Source: Bacillota bacterium
Lineage (GTDB): Bacteria; Bacillota; UBA4882; UBA8346
Direction of reading: 5' to 3'
Length of the DNA: 64,000 nt
Assembly (NCBI GenBank): GCA_029974635.1
Contig: JARKQY010000024.1
Span: 186,001 to 250,000 of the forward strand
Below the pieces are notes generated by a model, which did not search any database, had not been told where the DNA came from, and worked only from the letters and a program-made list of their open reading frames with translations. The position numbers and the translations under genes are program-made. Every line of letters starts with the position of its first letter. Position 1 is the first letter of the stretch. Shown in pieces: positions 1-8,440 of this stretch.

Positions 1-108
1 GTCGGATTTTCCTCCTACCGGGATGCAATTGCCTTTGCGGTACTGGTTCTGGTGCTGCTGTTCCGCCCCTCCGGATTGCTTGGCCAGAAGATTCAAAAGA
101 AAGTGTAG
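1..108 (+). CDS. livH: Branched-chain amino-acid ABC permease LivH, C-terminal end
   Basis: Only the last 35 codons lie in the window. They encode a hydrophobic helix followed by FRPSGLLGQ, the usual C-terminal signature of LivH/LivM permeases, and stop at TAG 106-108. The next gene, another permease of the same family, starts 7 bases later, followed by two ATPases. This is the inner-membrane permease of a high-affinity branched-chain amino-acid (or amide/urea type) importer. The substrate cannot be read from this piece. Confidence 0.85.
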   Translation, partial: VGFSSYRDAIAFAVLVLVLLFRPSGLLGQKIQKKV

Positions 109-115
109 GTCATCC

Positions 116-1021
116 ATGGGAAATTTTTTGCAGAATGTGGTGAACCAAATTGACCCTTATGTAATGCAAATCTTAGTGAACATTGGCATCGGAATAATCC
201 TGGCGCTGGGGCTGAATGTCATTACCGGACTTGCGGGCCAATTATCTCTTGGTCATGCGGCCTTTATGAGTATTGGTGCTTTTACCGGGGCGATTTTAAC
301 CATTAAACTTGGGATGCCCTTTGGAGTTAATTTGTTATGTTCCGGTTTTATGGCGGCACTTTTTAGTGTGCTTATCGGATTCCCAACCTTACGGCTTTCC
401 GGGGATTACCTGGCCATTGCCACCCTTGGGTTTGCCGAAATATTGAAGGTGGTTTTTTTGAATCTGGATATTACCAACCGGGCATTGGGTCTTTCGGTGC
501 CCCCGCCTTATTCTTCAATTCCTCTCCCGGTTTATGTATTGATAAGTGTTGTTCTGGCTGTGACTGCATTGGCTTTAATGCAGGAATCACGTTTTGGACG
601 AGCCTTGAAAGCAATCCGGGAGGATGAGATAGCAGCGGAGGCAATGGGAGTCAATGCTACCCGGTATAAAATACAAGCTTTTGCAATCGGCTCTTTTTAC
701 GCCGGAGTCGGAGGGTGTTTGTACGCTCATTTTATCGCCTATATCAACCCATCGGACTTCGGTTTTTTAAAGTCCATCGATATTTTAAACATGGTCGTCC
801 TGGGAGGACTCGGGAGCATTCCGGGAGTCATCCTGGGAGCGTCACTCCTGACCACCGCTCCTGAATTTCTGGGGTTCATGAAGCAATACCGGATGCTGGT
901 TTACGGTATTATTTTAATCATTTTGATGCTTTTCCGTCCCAACGGACTTTTAGGCGGGGTCAGCTTTAAGGAAATGGTCTTAAAGATTTTTCGTAAAAGA
1001 ACCCAGCCTAGCCGCGCATAA
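116..1021 (+). CDS. livM: Branched-chain amino-acid ABC permease LivM
   Basis: This 301-residue polytopic membrane protein is the second permease of a Liv-type importer. The stretch GLNVITGLAGQLSLGHAAF near residues 31-50 is the family signature, and the LivM/LivH loop reads RALKAIREDEIAAEAMGV. The C-terminus again carries FRPNGLLGG. ATG 116 is chosen because an upstream reading would run through the end of livH in another frame and the mature-looking N-terminus begins MGNFLQ. It sits 7 bases after livH and 57 bases before livG in one operon. Confidence 0.93.
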   Translation: MGNFLQNVVNQIDPYVMQILVNIGIGIILALGLNVITGLAGQLSLGHAAFMSIGAFTGAILTIKLGMPFGVNLLCSGFMAALFSVLIGFPTLRLSGDYLAIATLGFAEILKVVFLNLDITNRALGLSVPPPYSSIPLPVYVLISVVLAVTALALMQESRFGRALKAIREDEIAAEAMGVNATRYKIQAFAIGSFYAGVGGCLYAHFIAYINPSDFGFLKSIDILNMVVLGGLGSIPGVILGASLLTTAPEFLGFMKQYRMLVYGIILIILMLFRPNGLLGGVSFKEMVLKIFRKRTQPSRA

Positions 1022-1030
1022 ACAATAAAA

Positions 1031-1051
1031 TTAACCACAGAGGTCACAGAG
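1031..1051. repeat. Short intergenic repeat-like string (ACCACAGAGG...CACAGAG)
   Basis: The livM-livG gap carries an internally repetitive string, CCACAGAGGTCACAGAG. From memory, very similar strings recur between genes of many unrelated bacteria. No second copy of this one was found in the window, so its status as a repeat is inference. Confidence 0.25.
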
Positions 1052-1078
1052 TATTTTCAGAGATTATGGGAGGAATCC

Positions 1079-1849
1079 ATGACGGTTCTGGAGTTGGATA
1101 AAGTTAGCATCCGTTTTGGCGGCTTGGTGGCGGTTAGCCAGGTCAGTTTTAATATTCACGCGGGAGAGATCTTGGCACTCATCGGTCCGAATGGCGCCGG
1201 AAAAACTACGATTTTCAACTTGATTATGGGCTTGTATAAACTGACGGACGGCAAGATTCTTTTTAAAAACATCAATATCAGTAGCCGCAAACCCCACCAA
1301 ATCGCTGCTCTGGGGATCGGACGCACCTTTCAAACCATTCACCTCTTCAATCAACTGACGGTTTTTGATAATGTGCTCATCGGCGCTCATACCCAAGGAG
1401 GACGGAACATGACCGGCGCCTTGCTGAAGTGGCTTCCCGCCATCGCAAAAGAAGAAAAGGATCTGCATGAATTGGCGTTTCGTTGCCTGCAAATGGTGGG
1501 CCTGGAGAAAAAGCGGGACGCGCTGGCCAAAAATTTGCCTTACGGGGAACAACGCCGTTTGGAGATTGCCCGGGCGCTGGCGCTAAAACCGTCATTACTG
1601 TTGCTGGATGAACCGGCTGCAGGCATGAATCCCCAGGAAACCAAAGAATTGATGGAACTGATTCATGTGATCCGTAATTCAGGGATTACCATTCTGCTGG
1701 TTGAACATGATATGAAATTTGTAATGAAGATCTCCGACCGGATTGTGGTTCTGGATTATGGAGCTAAGATTGCCGAAGGGGTTCCCGAGGAGATTCGGAC
1801 CAGTCCATTGGTTATCCAAGCTTATCTTGGAAAGGTGGGGGCCCGCTGA
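1079..1849 (+). CDS. livG: Branched-chain amino-acid ABC ATPase LivG
   Basis: This cytoplasmic ATPase of the Liv importer has 256 residues, the family length. Walker A is GPNGAGKTT (about residues 36-44), the Q-loop region is GRTFQ, the signature motif is the LivG variant YGEQRRLEIARAL, and Walker B is LLLLDEPAAGMN. The H-switch reads LLVEHDM. A GGGAGG ribosome-binding site precedes ATG 1079. It is followed after one base by livF, so translation of the two ATPases is probably coupled. Confidence 0.95.
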   Translation: MTVLELDKVSIRFGGLVAVSQVSFNIHAGEILALIGPNGAGKTTIFNLIMGLYKLTDGKILFKNINISSRKPHQIAALGIGRTFQTIHLFNQLTVFDNVLIGAHTQGGRNMTGALLKWLPAIAKEEKDLHELAFRCLQMVGLEKKRDALAKNLPYGEQRRLEIARALALKPSLLLLDEPAAGMNPQETKELMELIHVIRNSGITILLVEHDMKFVMKISDRIVVLDYGAKIAEGVPEEIRTSPLVIQAYLGKVGAR

Positions 1850-1850
1850 G

Positions 1851-2555
1851 ATGTTAACCATCCGCAATTTATCGGTCAACTACGGCGCTATCAGAGCTTT
1901 GACCGGTGTTTCGCTCCAAGTTCAAAGAAGGGAGATCATTGCTCTTATCGGGGCCAATGGCGCCGGAAAAACCACTGTTCTTAATACTATCTCCGGGATT
2001 GTTCCGGCAACAGGCGGTACGATTATTTTTGAGGACCGGGATATTACCCGGATTCCACCGCATAAAATCGCGGCAGCGGGGATTGCTCATGTGCCGGAAG
2101 GCCGGAAAGTCTTTCCCCGGATGACCGTGATTGAAAACCTGGAGATGGGAGCCTATATCCGCAGGGATAAGGAAGGGATCAAAGCGAGTTTTCAAGAAGT
2201 ATTCCAACGCTTTCCCCGCCTTTCCGAACGCAAAAACCAGCCGGCGGCCACTTTAAGCGGTGGTGAGCAGCAAATGCTGGCCATGGGCCGTGCATTAATG
2301 GCCAAACCGCAATTGGTGCTCATGGATGAACCGTCCATGGGCCTGGCGCCTTTACTGGTGGAGACCATCTTTGAGATTATAAAGGAGATCAACCAGTCCG
2401 GAACCACCATTTTATTGGTGGAGCAAAACGCCCATATGGCTTTATCTATTGCCCACCGGGCCTATGTTTTGGAGATCGGGGAAATCGTCCTCAATGGAAA
2501 TGCCGCTGAACTGGCCGATAATCCGGAAGTGCGCAAGGCTTACTTGGGAGAATGA
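1851..2555 (+). CDS. livF: Branched-chain amino-acid ABC ATPase LivF
   Basis: This second ATPase of the importer has 234 residues. Motifs are GANGAGKTT (Walker A), LSGGEQQMLAMGRALM (signature) and LVLMDEPSMGLAP (Walker B); EGRKVFPRMTVIENL is typical of LivF. ATG 1851 is preferred over in-frame upstream starts because those would overlap livG by more than 100 bases, and the family begins with a short MLTIRNLSVNYG-like strand. It ends the operon and overlaps the convergent DMT transporter gene by 16 bases. Confidence 0.95.
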   Translation: MLTIRNLSVNYGAIRALTGVSLQVQRREIIALIGANGAGKTTVLNTISGIVPATGGTIIFEDRDITRIPPHKIAAAGIAHVPEGRKVFPRMTVIENLEMGAYIRRDKEGIKASFQEVFQRFPRLSERKNQPAATLSGGEQQMLAMGRALMAKPQLVLMDEPSMGLAPLLVETIFEIIKEINQSGTTILLVEQNAHMALSIAHRAYVLEIGEIVLNGNAAELADNPEVRKAYLGE

Positions 2556-3391
2556 GGGTTCATCGCCGCTGCCACAGACCGGAAGGTCACTGAAACCAGC
2601 ACTACCGCTCCGCCAACCAAGGCCCATTTCCCCGGAGTCTCCCCCAGTAAAATCAATACCCAGATGGGATTTAAAATAGGTTCGATAACAGGTATCAAAA
2701 TGGCTTCCAGGGCCGTGACATGCTTTATTGCCCGGGCATAAAGGATATAAGAGAATCCCAGTTGAAATACTCCAAGCAAAAAAAGACCGAGCCAACCCGT
2801 GGCCCCCGGAGCGGACCCGAACATAAACGGCAATCCGATAAGGACTGTCAGGATATTCCCTAGAAACAGGGATTCCAGTGGGGAACCGTCTTTTTGTTTC
2901 CGGAGGAACAGCGCCAAGCCGGCAAAGGAAACCCCGCTTAAAATGGCAACCATATTTCCCCACCAGCCGCCGGCCGAGAGGTTATCCAGGAAGAATAGGA
3001 AAATCCCGCCTAAGGCTGTAATAATGGTAAGCCAGTCCCGGCCGGTGGTTTTTTCGCCCAACAGGAAGTTGGCGAAGAGCGCCACATAAATCGGGGCGGT
3101 GTATTGAAGCAGAATGGCATTGGCGGCAGTGGTCATTTTATTGGCGGTAACAAATAAAATGACGGTGGCTGCATAGAAAAAAGCGGCGCCAATCTGGGAG
3201 CGGGACCAGGTAAATTTCATTTTCCGCTGAAACAGCAACATTACCACTGCGGCGATAGCGCTGCGCATCCCGGCAATGGCCATGGGATTCCAGGGAATCC
3301 ATTTGATCAATAAGCCGCCCAAACTCCATAACAAGGCGGTGATAACTAATAACATAATAGCTTGATAACGTTCCCGGTTCTGAGTTTCCAT
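2540..3391 (-). CDS. EamA/DMT-family transporter
   Basis: This 283-residue inner-membrane protein has about ten predicted helices in two EamA repeats. The first contains WSLGGLLIKW and a GMRSAIAA motif near helix 2; the second runs from about residue 150 (GNMVAILSGVSFAGLALFLR) and includes LEAILIPVIEPILNPIWVLI, the family's second-repeat signature. Such proteins export metabolites or amino acids. ATG 3391 is chosen because AGGCGG lies 8 bases upstream; a TTG two codons earlier is too close to it. The substrate is unknown. Confidence 0.85.
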   Translation of the reverse strand: METQNRERYQAIMLLVITALLWSLGGLLIKWIPWNPMAIAGMRSAIAAVVMLLFQRKMKFTWSRSQIGAAFFYAATVILFVTANKMTTAANAILLQYTAPIYVALFANFLLGEKTTGRDWLTIITALGGIFLFFLDNLSAGGWWGNMVAILSGVSFAGLALFLRKQKDGSPLESLFLGNILTVLIGLPFMFGSAPGATGWLGLFLLGVFQLGFSYILYARAIKHVTALEAILIPVIEPILNPIWVLILLGETPGKWALVGGAVVLVSVTFRSVAAAMNPHSPK

Positions 3392-3566
3392 TGGCAAAGC
3401 CGCCTATATCGTTTGAATATTTTGCGTGCATCGTTTAATTCGGTTTCGCAGTTGAAATTCCTGCTGTAATCGGATACAAGTTGAATCACATAGATATCAT
3501 TGAGAGTTAATAATTATAATAAGTGAATTGTGGTAAAGCCGAAAATATTTTAAGTGGAGGATGTCA

Positions 3567-4442
3567 ATGAAACATCGGATGATATTCCTGATACTAGCGA
3601 TTATCTTCAGTTTCACATTCGCAACCACAACGTTCAGCGCTGATATCCTCCACCGCCTTACTCACAATGATCAATACGCTTTGATATTGGGACAGGTAAC
3701 CAAGGCTGATGAATCAACCTCTGAGATCTCCGTCGCCCGAATCATCAGCGGCCACCGAATTCCCGCCCGGATATGGATTCGGAACCCTCAATCCAGTCCA
3801 CCGAAACCGGGGGAAAAAATACTGGTTTCATTGGAACGCGGAAACGATCATTATCAAATTCGCTGGGGCCTTTTCCGGGTCTCGAGCCTCGATCCGAAAC
3901 AGCTAAGAATCATCAAATCCACCTGGCCCAAAGGCGACCAGGCTGCTTTAGAACATTACATTCATTCCAGTGGTGTGGAGCGTGATTTTTTCTTTGTACA
4001 TGATTCGGCTTTTCTTCGTTATCCGGACGGGACCTTTACCCGAATCTATCCGGAGCTACCGGTTCAACAAAGAAATAAACATTTCCGGTTAATGATTTGT
4101 CCCGAACGGTGGAACTATCGTTTCACCGACTCTTCCGCTCCCGGCATCGGCCTTTACCCAATTTATTACCTAAATTCAGAGAAGCTCCGGTATTGCTGGC
4201 GGACCAATTACGGCCGGTTCTCCCGCTGGGAACCCCCTGACTACCGGGTGATCCCTTTAGGAATGACCGCTACAGTCTCCGGTTGGGGGAAAATTTACTG
4301 GACTCCTTCGATAACTCAAGAACCTATCCCGAAAGAGGGGATCAAGATTAGCTTGACCGTAAAAGATTCCAGGCGTCAAACAAGTTATGAGCAAACCGTT
4401 ATTGGGATTGAGGCAAATGCCAAGATTTTTCGAGTGAAATAG
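3567..4442 (+). CDS. Secreted protein of unknown function
   Basis: I do not recognise this 291-residue protein. It begins with a clear signal peptide (MKHRMIFLILAIIFSFTF, likely cleaved after TTFSA). The first domain, about residues 30-110, has a beta-rich look (QYALILGQVTKADESTSEI), and the C-terminal half contains several Trp/Tyr/Pro-rich strands. ATG 3567 is preferred over ATG 3561 because GGAGG abuts the latter with no spacer. It is a single gene with its own upstream gap and no clear partner. Confidence 0.6.
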   Translation: MKHRMIFLILAIIFSFTFATTTFSADILHRLTHNDQYALILGQVTKADESTSEISVARIISGHRIPARIWIRNPQSSPPKPGEKILVSLERGNDHYQIRWGLFRVSSLDPKQLRIIKSTWPKGDQAALEHYIHSSGVERDFFFVHDSAFLRYPDGTFTRIYPELPVQQRNKHFRLMICPERWNYRFTDSSAPGIGLYPIYYLNSEKLRYCWRTNYGRFSRWEPPDYRVIPLGMTATVSGWGKIYWTPSITQEPIPKEGIKISLTVKDSRRQTSYEQTVIGIEANAKIFRVK

Positions 4443-4830
4443 TGATGGTATAATCCGGCTTTATTTGGCGGACAATCTCTTCCGACTCAACCGCAACGAT
4501 ATAGTCCATCCGGTTTTTGCCCACATATCCGGCGGTAACCCTCAGTCCTTCCAGCAGTCCTTCTGGGGGTCCGACCGGTTCCGGAGGATCGCCGGGAAAA
4601 TTCGTGACGATCCAACGTTCTTTTTAAAGGCGGTTAACGGGTCGCTTTGAGTGTAAGATCTGGCTGCCACACTTTCGGCCAGTGCTTTGGTTTCCCATAA
4701 AATATGGGCGCCGGCCGGGGTGGCGTGGCCGTATAAATCCACCTCCTCACCGGGAACCGGTGGTGGGTGATTAATAGTCCAAATAATATCATGCTTACCA
4801 GTATCATGTAAAGATCCACAAGTAGATGAT
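4443..4830 (-). pseudogene. PhzF-family protein remnant, frameshifted and truncated
   Basis: On the minus strand one frame reads VDLYGHATPAGAHILWETKA, matching the PhzF signature DLCGHATLAAAHVLFE, and continues to DPLTAFKK. A second frame then continues in register with RWIVTNFPGDPPEPV, GPPEGLLEGL and DYIVAVESEEIVRQIKPDY, as PhzF proteins do. The two join if one A is restored in the A run at 4621-4625 (T run on the plus strand). The N-terminal third is not recognisable and the C-terminal half is missing where the 3567-4442 gene ends. The catalytic-site Cys position of the motif is Tyr. Confidence 0.7.
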
Positions 4831-4847
4831 TTCTTATCCGGTATGGC

Positions 4848-5687
4848 TCAATTCCGAGTATACACTCTCACATAGTCCACGGTAAAATAGTCCGGATAGA
4901 TTGCGGCTGAAGGGTCATTTGCCCACCAGATGCTGGTGGCCCATTCTTCGGTAGATATTTCACCGGATATTTTTATGTATTCCGGAGTTTTGGATACGCC
5001 GCCGTCGGTGGTCCGCCAGGTCTCCTGACCGTCTACGTAAAATACATATTCGGTTTCCGACCAGTCCAGCGTGAAGGTATGGAATCCTTGAAGCAAACCG
5101 GGATATTCAAAGGGATGGCCGGAGGATTTATGGTCGGATCCATAACCGTCCCAGTGCAAGGCGTGTTGTGTTTTTTCAGTCCAGCCGAAGCCCTCGAAGA
5201 TATCGATTTCGGTGCCGTCTTCACCGGAGTTATTGACCTGTCCGACGGAGTCGGCCATCAGCCAGAATGCTACCCACCATCCCGGTTGGGACGGCAGTTT
5301 GCACCGGATCTCAAAGCGGCCGAATTTTTGCTCAAACTTGCCCCGGGAGCGGACCATTCCGGTGGAGTAATCGTAGCTATCGTTATCGCCATTTTTATTG
5401 TCGATCTTACGGACCCGGATGATTAGGTTCCCAGAGCCATCCAGATAGACATCTTCAGAAGACCACCAGCCATCAGGGCCGGTGTCATTATTACGCCGGT
5501 TGTAGGATAAGGATTCCCATTTGGCGGGGTCCGGAATTCCCGTACCATTGAATTCATCGCTCCAGACCAAGGTCCATTCTTGGTTAGAATTGGGGTTTTG
5601 ATTGGCACCACTACAGCCGATTGTCAGGGCACAAAGGAATAACAGCAGTACAATCAGGAGATGCTTTAATTTTAGCATTTTGATCAT
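4848..5687 (-). CDS. Glycoside hydrolase family 16 beta-glucanase, lipoprotein
   Basis: This 279-residue extracellular endo-beta-glucanase (laminarinase/lichenase type) is anchored as a lipoprotein. The N-terminus has a hydrophobic segment and lipobox LTIGCSG (Cys about residue 25). GH16 features are LVWSDEFNG, KFGRFEIRCKLP, GWWVAFWLM, and the catalytic motif GTEIDIFEG, whose two Glu and central Asp match the ExDxE triad. HTFTLDWSETEYVFYVDG is the standard downstream strand. ATG 5687 has AGGAG 8 bases upstream. Exact linkage specificity cannot be told from sequence. Confidence 0.93.
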   Translation of the reverse strand: MIKMLKLKHLLIVLLLFLCALTIGCSGANQNPNSNQEWTLVWSDEFNGTGIPDPAKWESLSYNRRNNDTGPDGWWSSEDVYLDGSGNLIIRVRKIDNKNGDNDSYDYSTGMVRSRGKFEQKFGRFEIRCKLPSQPGWWVAFWLMADSVGQVNNSGEDGTEIDIFEGFGWTEKTQHALHWDGYGSDHKSSGHPFEYPGLLQGFHTFTLDWSETEYVFYVDGQETWRTTDGGVSKTPEYIKISGEISTEEWATSIWWANDPSAAIYPDYFTVDYVRVYTRN

Positions 5688-5851
5688 GATTCATACTCCT
5701 GCTCATGAAAATTTAAAAAGCGGCTTCAATTAATTTATCGAGTTTCCGCCGCAAAAAGGTGAGCAGTTTGTTTATTTTTTTGATAAAGCAATCAGACAAA
5801 ATCTCAAATTCGCCGTAAATATGTATAGAAGATAAAGGGGGTGGCAGGCGT

Positions 5852-6412
5852 TTGGAACCATCCGATTCGGGATTAATTCAAAAGTGTTTAGCGGGCAACC
5901 AGGATGCGTTTGCTGAAATCCTGAGCCGTTATAAGCGATTAATCTATAGCGTAATCTATAACTTGATGGGCGATAGCCAGGAAGTTAACGATCTGTTTCA
6001 GGAAGTATTCATTCGAATATATAAATCGCTGCATACTTATAACTCTGAATACAGCTTTGCCACCTGGGCCGCTAAAATTGCCACCAATGTATGTCTGGAT
6101 AGACAGCGGCAAAAAAAATTCCACCAGGTCTCCATGGAAGAGATGGTGGAGATATCCGATAACCGGGAGAATCCTGAAGACTTATACCTGGCTAAGGAGC
6201 AGAAGCATAAAATCCGGATGGCGGTTGACGGGCTTCCCGAAAAATACCGGGTTCCGGTGGTTCTTTTCCATCAGCAGGGGTTTAGCTATGGAGAGATGGC
6301 CATTATCTTAAATCAGCCGGTTTCCATCATCAAGAACCGGTTATACAGAGCAAGATTGATGCTGCGGGATACATTAGCGGCAAACAGGGAGAAGGAGGCG
6401 GTGTCACGATGA
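5852..6412 (+). CDS. ECF-type RNA polymerase sigma factor
   Basis: This 186-residue group IV sigma factor has region 2 (about 20-95) with NDLFQEVFIRIYKSLHTY and FATWAAKIATNVCLDRQRQ, and region 4 (about 125-180) with LPEKYRVPVVLFHQQGFSYGE and KNRLYRARLML. TTG 5852 is taken as start after GGGGGTGG. The next gene starts within its stop codon (ATGA-type overlap) and encodes a zinc-finger anti-sigma factor, so the pair forms a sensor-controlled switch, probably for envelope stress (SigW-like). Confidence 0.92.
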   Translation: MEPSDSGLIQKCLAGNQDAFAEILSRYKRLIYSVIYNLMGDSQEVNDLFQEVFIRIYKSLHTYNSEYSFATWAAKIATNVCLDRQRQKKFHQVSMEEMVEISDNRENPEDLYLAKEQKHKIRMAVDGLPEKYRVPVVLFHQQGFSYGEMAIILNQPVSIIKNRLYRARLMLRDTLAANREKEAVSR

Positions 6413-6969
6413 ACTGCAAAGAATGTCACCAGCAATTGATGGATTACTTTGATCATAATCGGGAGAGCAAGGGGTTGCAGTTATTGCATTCTCATCTAGA
6501 CTCCTGCCAAGGCTGTCGTGAATTATTTGACGAATTAACAGTGATATTGGGTACTCTGGAAGCAACTTCAATGGTGGAGCCTGAATCGGGGCTGGAGAAA
6601 AAAGTTATGAAAAGGATTCAATCATTACCGGTGTTGGTTAAACAAGGTGACGACGGGTTGTCAAAAATGTTTATGGGTTCATTATCAGTTATCTTTACCC
6701 TAATCCTTTTGATTAGTACGCCAATTCTCAATCATATCAGTTTTCTCGATATGCTGATTCATGGCAGGAGTTTTATATACCGTTTGTCCGGTATCGTGTT
6801 GGATTGCCAGATCATTTATCACTTTGTTTCCGGTTTGTTTTCGACATTTTTATTCTCTCTACTTCAGCAAATCCAAAGTGTTTATACCATCGCGCTGTTT
6901 ATGACGGTTTTTCTGGGCGTAAAAGCCGTTTACGGTAAACTGGCCGTTGTGAAAAACGGCTCTATTTAA
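6409..6969 (+). CDS. Zinc-finger anti-sigma factor, membrane protein
   Basis: The 186-residue product begins with a ZAS (zf-HC2) domain: Cys3, Cys6 and the HxxxCxxC motif HLDSCQGC at about residues 29-36. Transmembrane segments follow at about 85-105, 130-150 and 160-178. It overlaps the sigma gene by four bases, which implies coupled translation and a one-to-one complex. Such proteins hold the sigma factor at the membrane until a signal releases it. A separate protease system would be needed for release and is not in this window. Confidence 0.88.
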   Translation: MNCKECHQQLMDYFDHNRESKGLQLLHSHLDSCQGCRELFDELTVILGTLEATSMVEPESGLEKKVMKRIQSLPVLVKQGDDGLSKMFMGSLSVIFTLILLISTPILNHISFLDMLIHGRSFIYRLSGIVLDCQIIYHFVSGLFSTFLFSLLQQIQSVYTIALFMTVFLGVKAVYGKLAVVKNGSI

Positions 6970-7117
6970 AAGGAGTCGTGGAATTGTGATCACCTAAGCT
7001 TAGAAATAATGAATATCACAATTCAAAAAAACGGTATGCATCGGTTAGAATTAGGCTTTTTCACACCGCTTTTCGTAATGATAAACTTTTATTTAATAAA
7101 GAAAGGAAGTAGTTCAA

Positions 7118-8380
7118 ATGACGAAAAATGCGTTTCGGAATGGGCTTCGAAAAAGCACCTGGTTATTATTGGCCGTTATGTTTCTGGTTGGCTCGGGTTT
7201 TGTTTTTGCTCAATCCTCGGCGACGGTTACCATTGCAAGCGGAGAGGTTATAGCCGGAGATAGGTTTGCCGGAGGGCAAGTAATTACTAACGAAGGAACA
7301 ATTAAAGGTGATTTTTTCTTTTGGGGTCAAACGATTACCTCTAAAGGGATTGTGGCAGGCGACGCCATCGGTATGGGGCAGGATGTAAATCTCTCCGGTG
7401 AAGTTATGGGTAATGTCCGGGCTGGTGGGGGCACTGTCGCTTTGGGAAGTAAAGTAGGAAAAAATGTGAATACAGCCGGCGGGGTTATTAGAATAACTGA
7501 CGATTCGGAAATTGGAGGTAATTTAATCGCATTCGGCGGTCAGATTACTATCAACGGGAAAGTCAAAGGAAACACCTTGGTTGGCGGAGGCAATATAACT
7601 TTAAACGGGGAGTTTTTCGGGGATGTGAGCATCAATGATTTTGGAATTGATGAATCCAAGGTTCAGAAGGACGACAACGCCAGTTTGAAAGTGCTTCCGG
7701 GCACCATTATTCACGGCAAATTAAGATTTCGGGGCGGTTCCGCCGAAATTGACAAAGGGGCTCAGATAAACGATTTTCAGTGGATTAAATCCAAAATCAC
7801 TCCGCAAGAGAGGCAAAAGCATGAAGTATCCAAGTATATTTGGAAATTTGTTAGGCTGCTTTTTACGACCGCTGTTTACTTCTTGCTAGGATTGCTATTA
7901 TTTAAACTATTCCCGGGAATTATCGCCAGAACCGCGGAATTTACGGCCCGGAAACCCTGGAATTCTATTGGTTACGGCTTAATCGCTTTCATTAGCATGT
8001 TTGCAGCATTCATTGCCTGTATCATTTTACTGGTGATGTCGCTCCTTATGTCACCGGCATTCGGTTTAATATTTGGTGTGGCGGCGACAGCTTTCTATAT
8101 CGTATTGTTTTATCTGGCTGGAATCCCTGCGGCAATCTGGCTGGGAGGTTTGATAGGGAATAAGAATACGAATCCGGCCTTTCGGTTTGCCATCGGTCTG
8201 GTTATTTTGAATTTTGGTTTGTTCATCCTGGATGTACTAGGCAAGGTGCCTACAGTGGGTCCGATTTTCCCGGTGTGTGGCTCGATAATCCGGTTCGGTG
8301 CGGCTATGCTTGGAGCAGGGGCTTTGTTGTACGCTATTCGCCAGATTTATCTTGCAACGAAAGAAGGCGAAGTTCAGTAA
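7118..8380 (+). CDS. Bactofilin-like (polymer-forming) membrane protein
   Basis: This 420-residue protein starts with a signal or anchor segment (LLLAVMFLVGSGFVFA). It then has a beta-helical region of short Gly-rich repeats (about 35-205, e.g. EVIAGDRFAGGQVITNEGTI, GKVKGNTLVGGGNITLNGE) like the polymer-forming cytoskeletal/bactofilin family. The C-terminal half has four or five transmembrane segments (about 245-410). GAAAGGAAG precedes ATG 7118. Its position 148 bases after the anti-sigma gene suggests it is an output of that sigma factor. Confidence 0.8.
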   Translation: MTKNAFRNGLRKSTWLLLAVMFLVGSGFVFAQSSATVTIASGEVIAGDRFAGGQVITNEGTIKGDFFFWGQTITSKGIVAGDAIGMGQDVNLSGEVMGNVRAGGGTVALGSKVGKNVNTAGGVIRITDDSEIGGNLIAFGGQITINGKVKGNTLVGGGNITLNGEFFGDVSINDFGIDESKVQKDDNASLKVLPGTIIHGKLRFRGGSAEIDKGAQINDFQWIKSKITPQERQKHEVSKYIWKFVRLLFTTAVYFLLGLLLFKLFPGIIARTAEFTARKPWNSIGYGLIAFISMFAAFIACIILLVMSLLMSPAFGLIFGVAATAFYIVLFYLAGIPAAIWLGGLIGNKNTNPAFRFAIGLVILNFGLFILDVLGKVPTVGPIFPVCGSIIRFGAAMLGAGALLYAIRQIYLATKEGEVQ

Positions 8381-8393
8381 TCGAATAAAGCTA

Positions 8394-8422
8394 AAAACCA
8401 GGGCTGAATAAGCCCTGGTTTT
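8394..8422. terminator. Bidirectional rho-independent terminator
   Basis: AAAACCAGGGCT and AGCCCTGGTTTT form a perfect stem around a GAATA loop, with T runs on both strands. It lies between the convergent bactofilin-like and ABC ATPase genes and can serve both. Confidence 0.9.
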
Positions 8423-8440
8423 TTAATGGTTTTCATTGGG

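Noticed and set aside
7009..7263. Open frame overlapping the start of the bactofilin-like gene
   Set aside because: No ribosome-binding site; the overlapping gene has clear family sequence in another frame.
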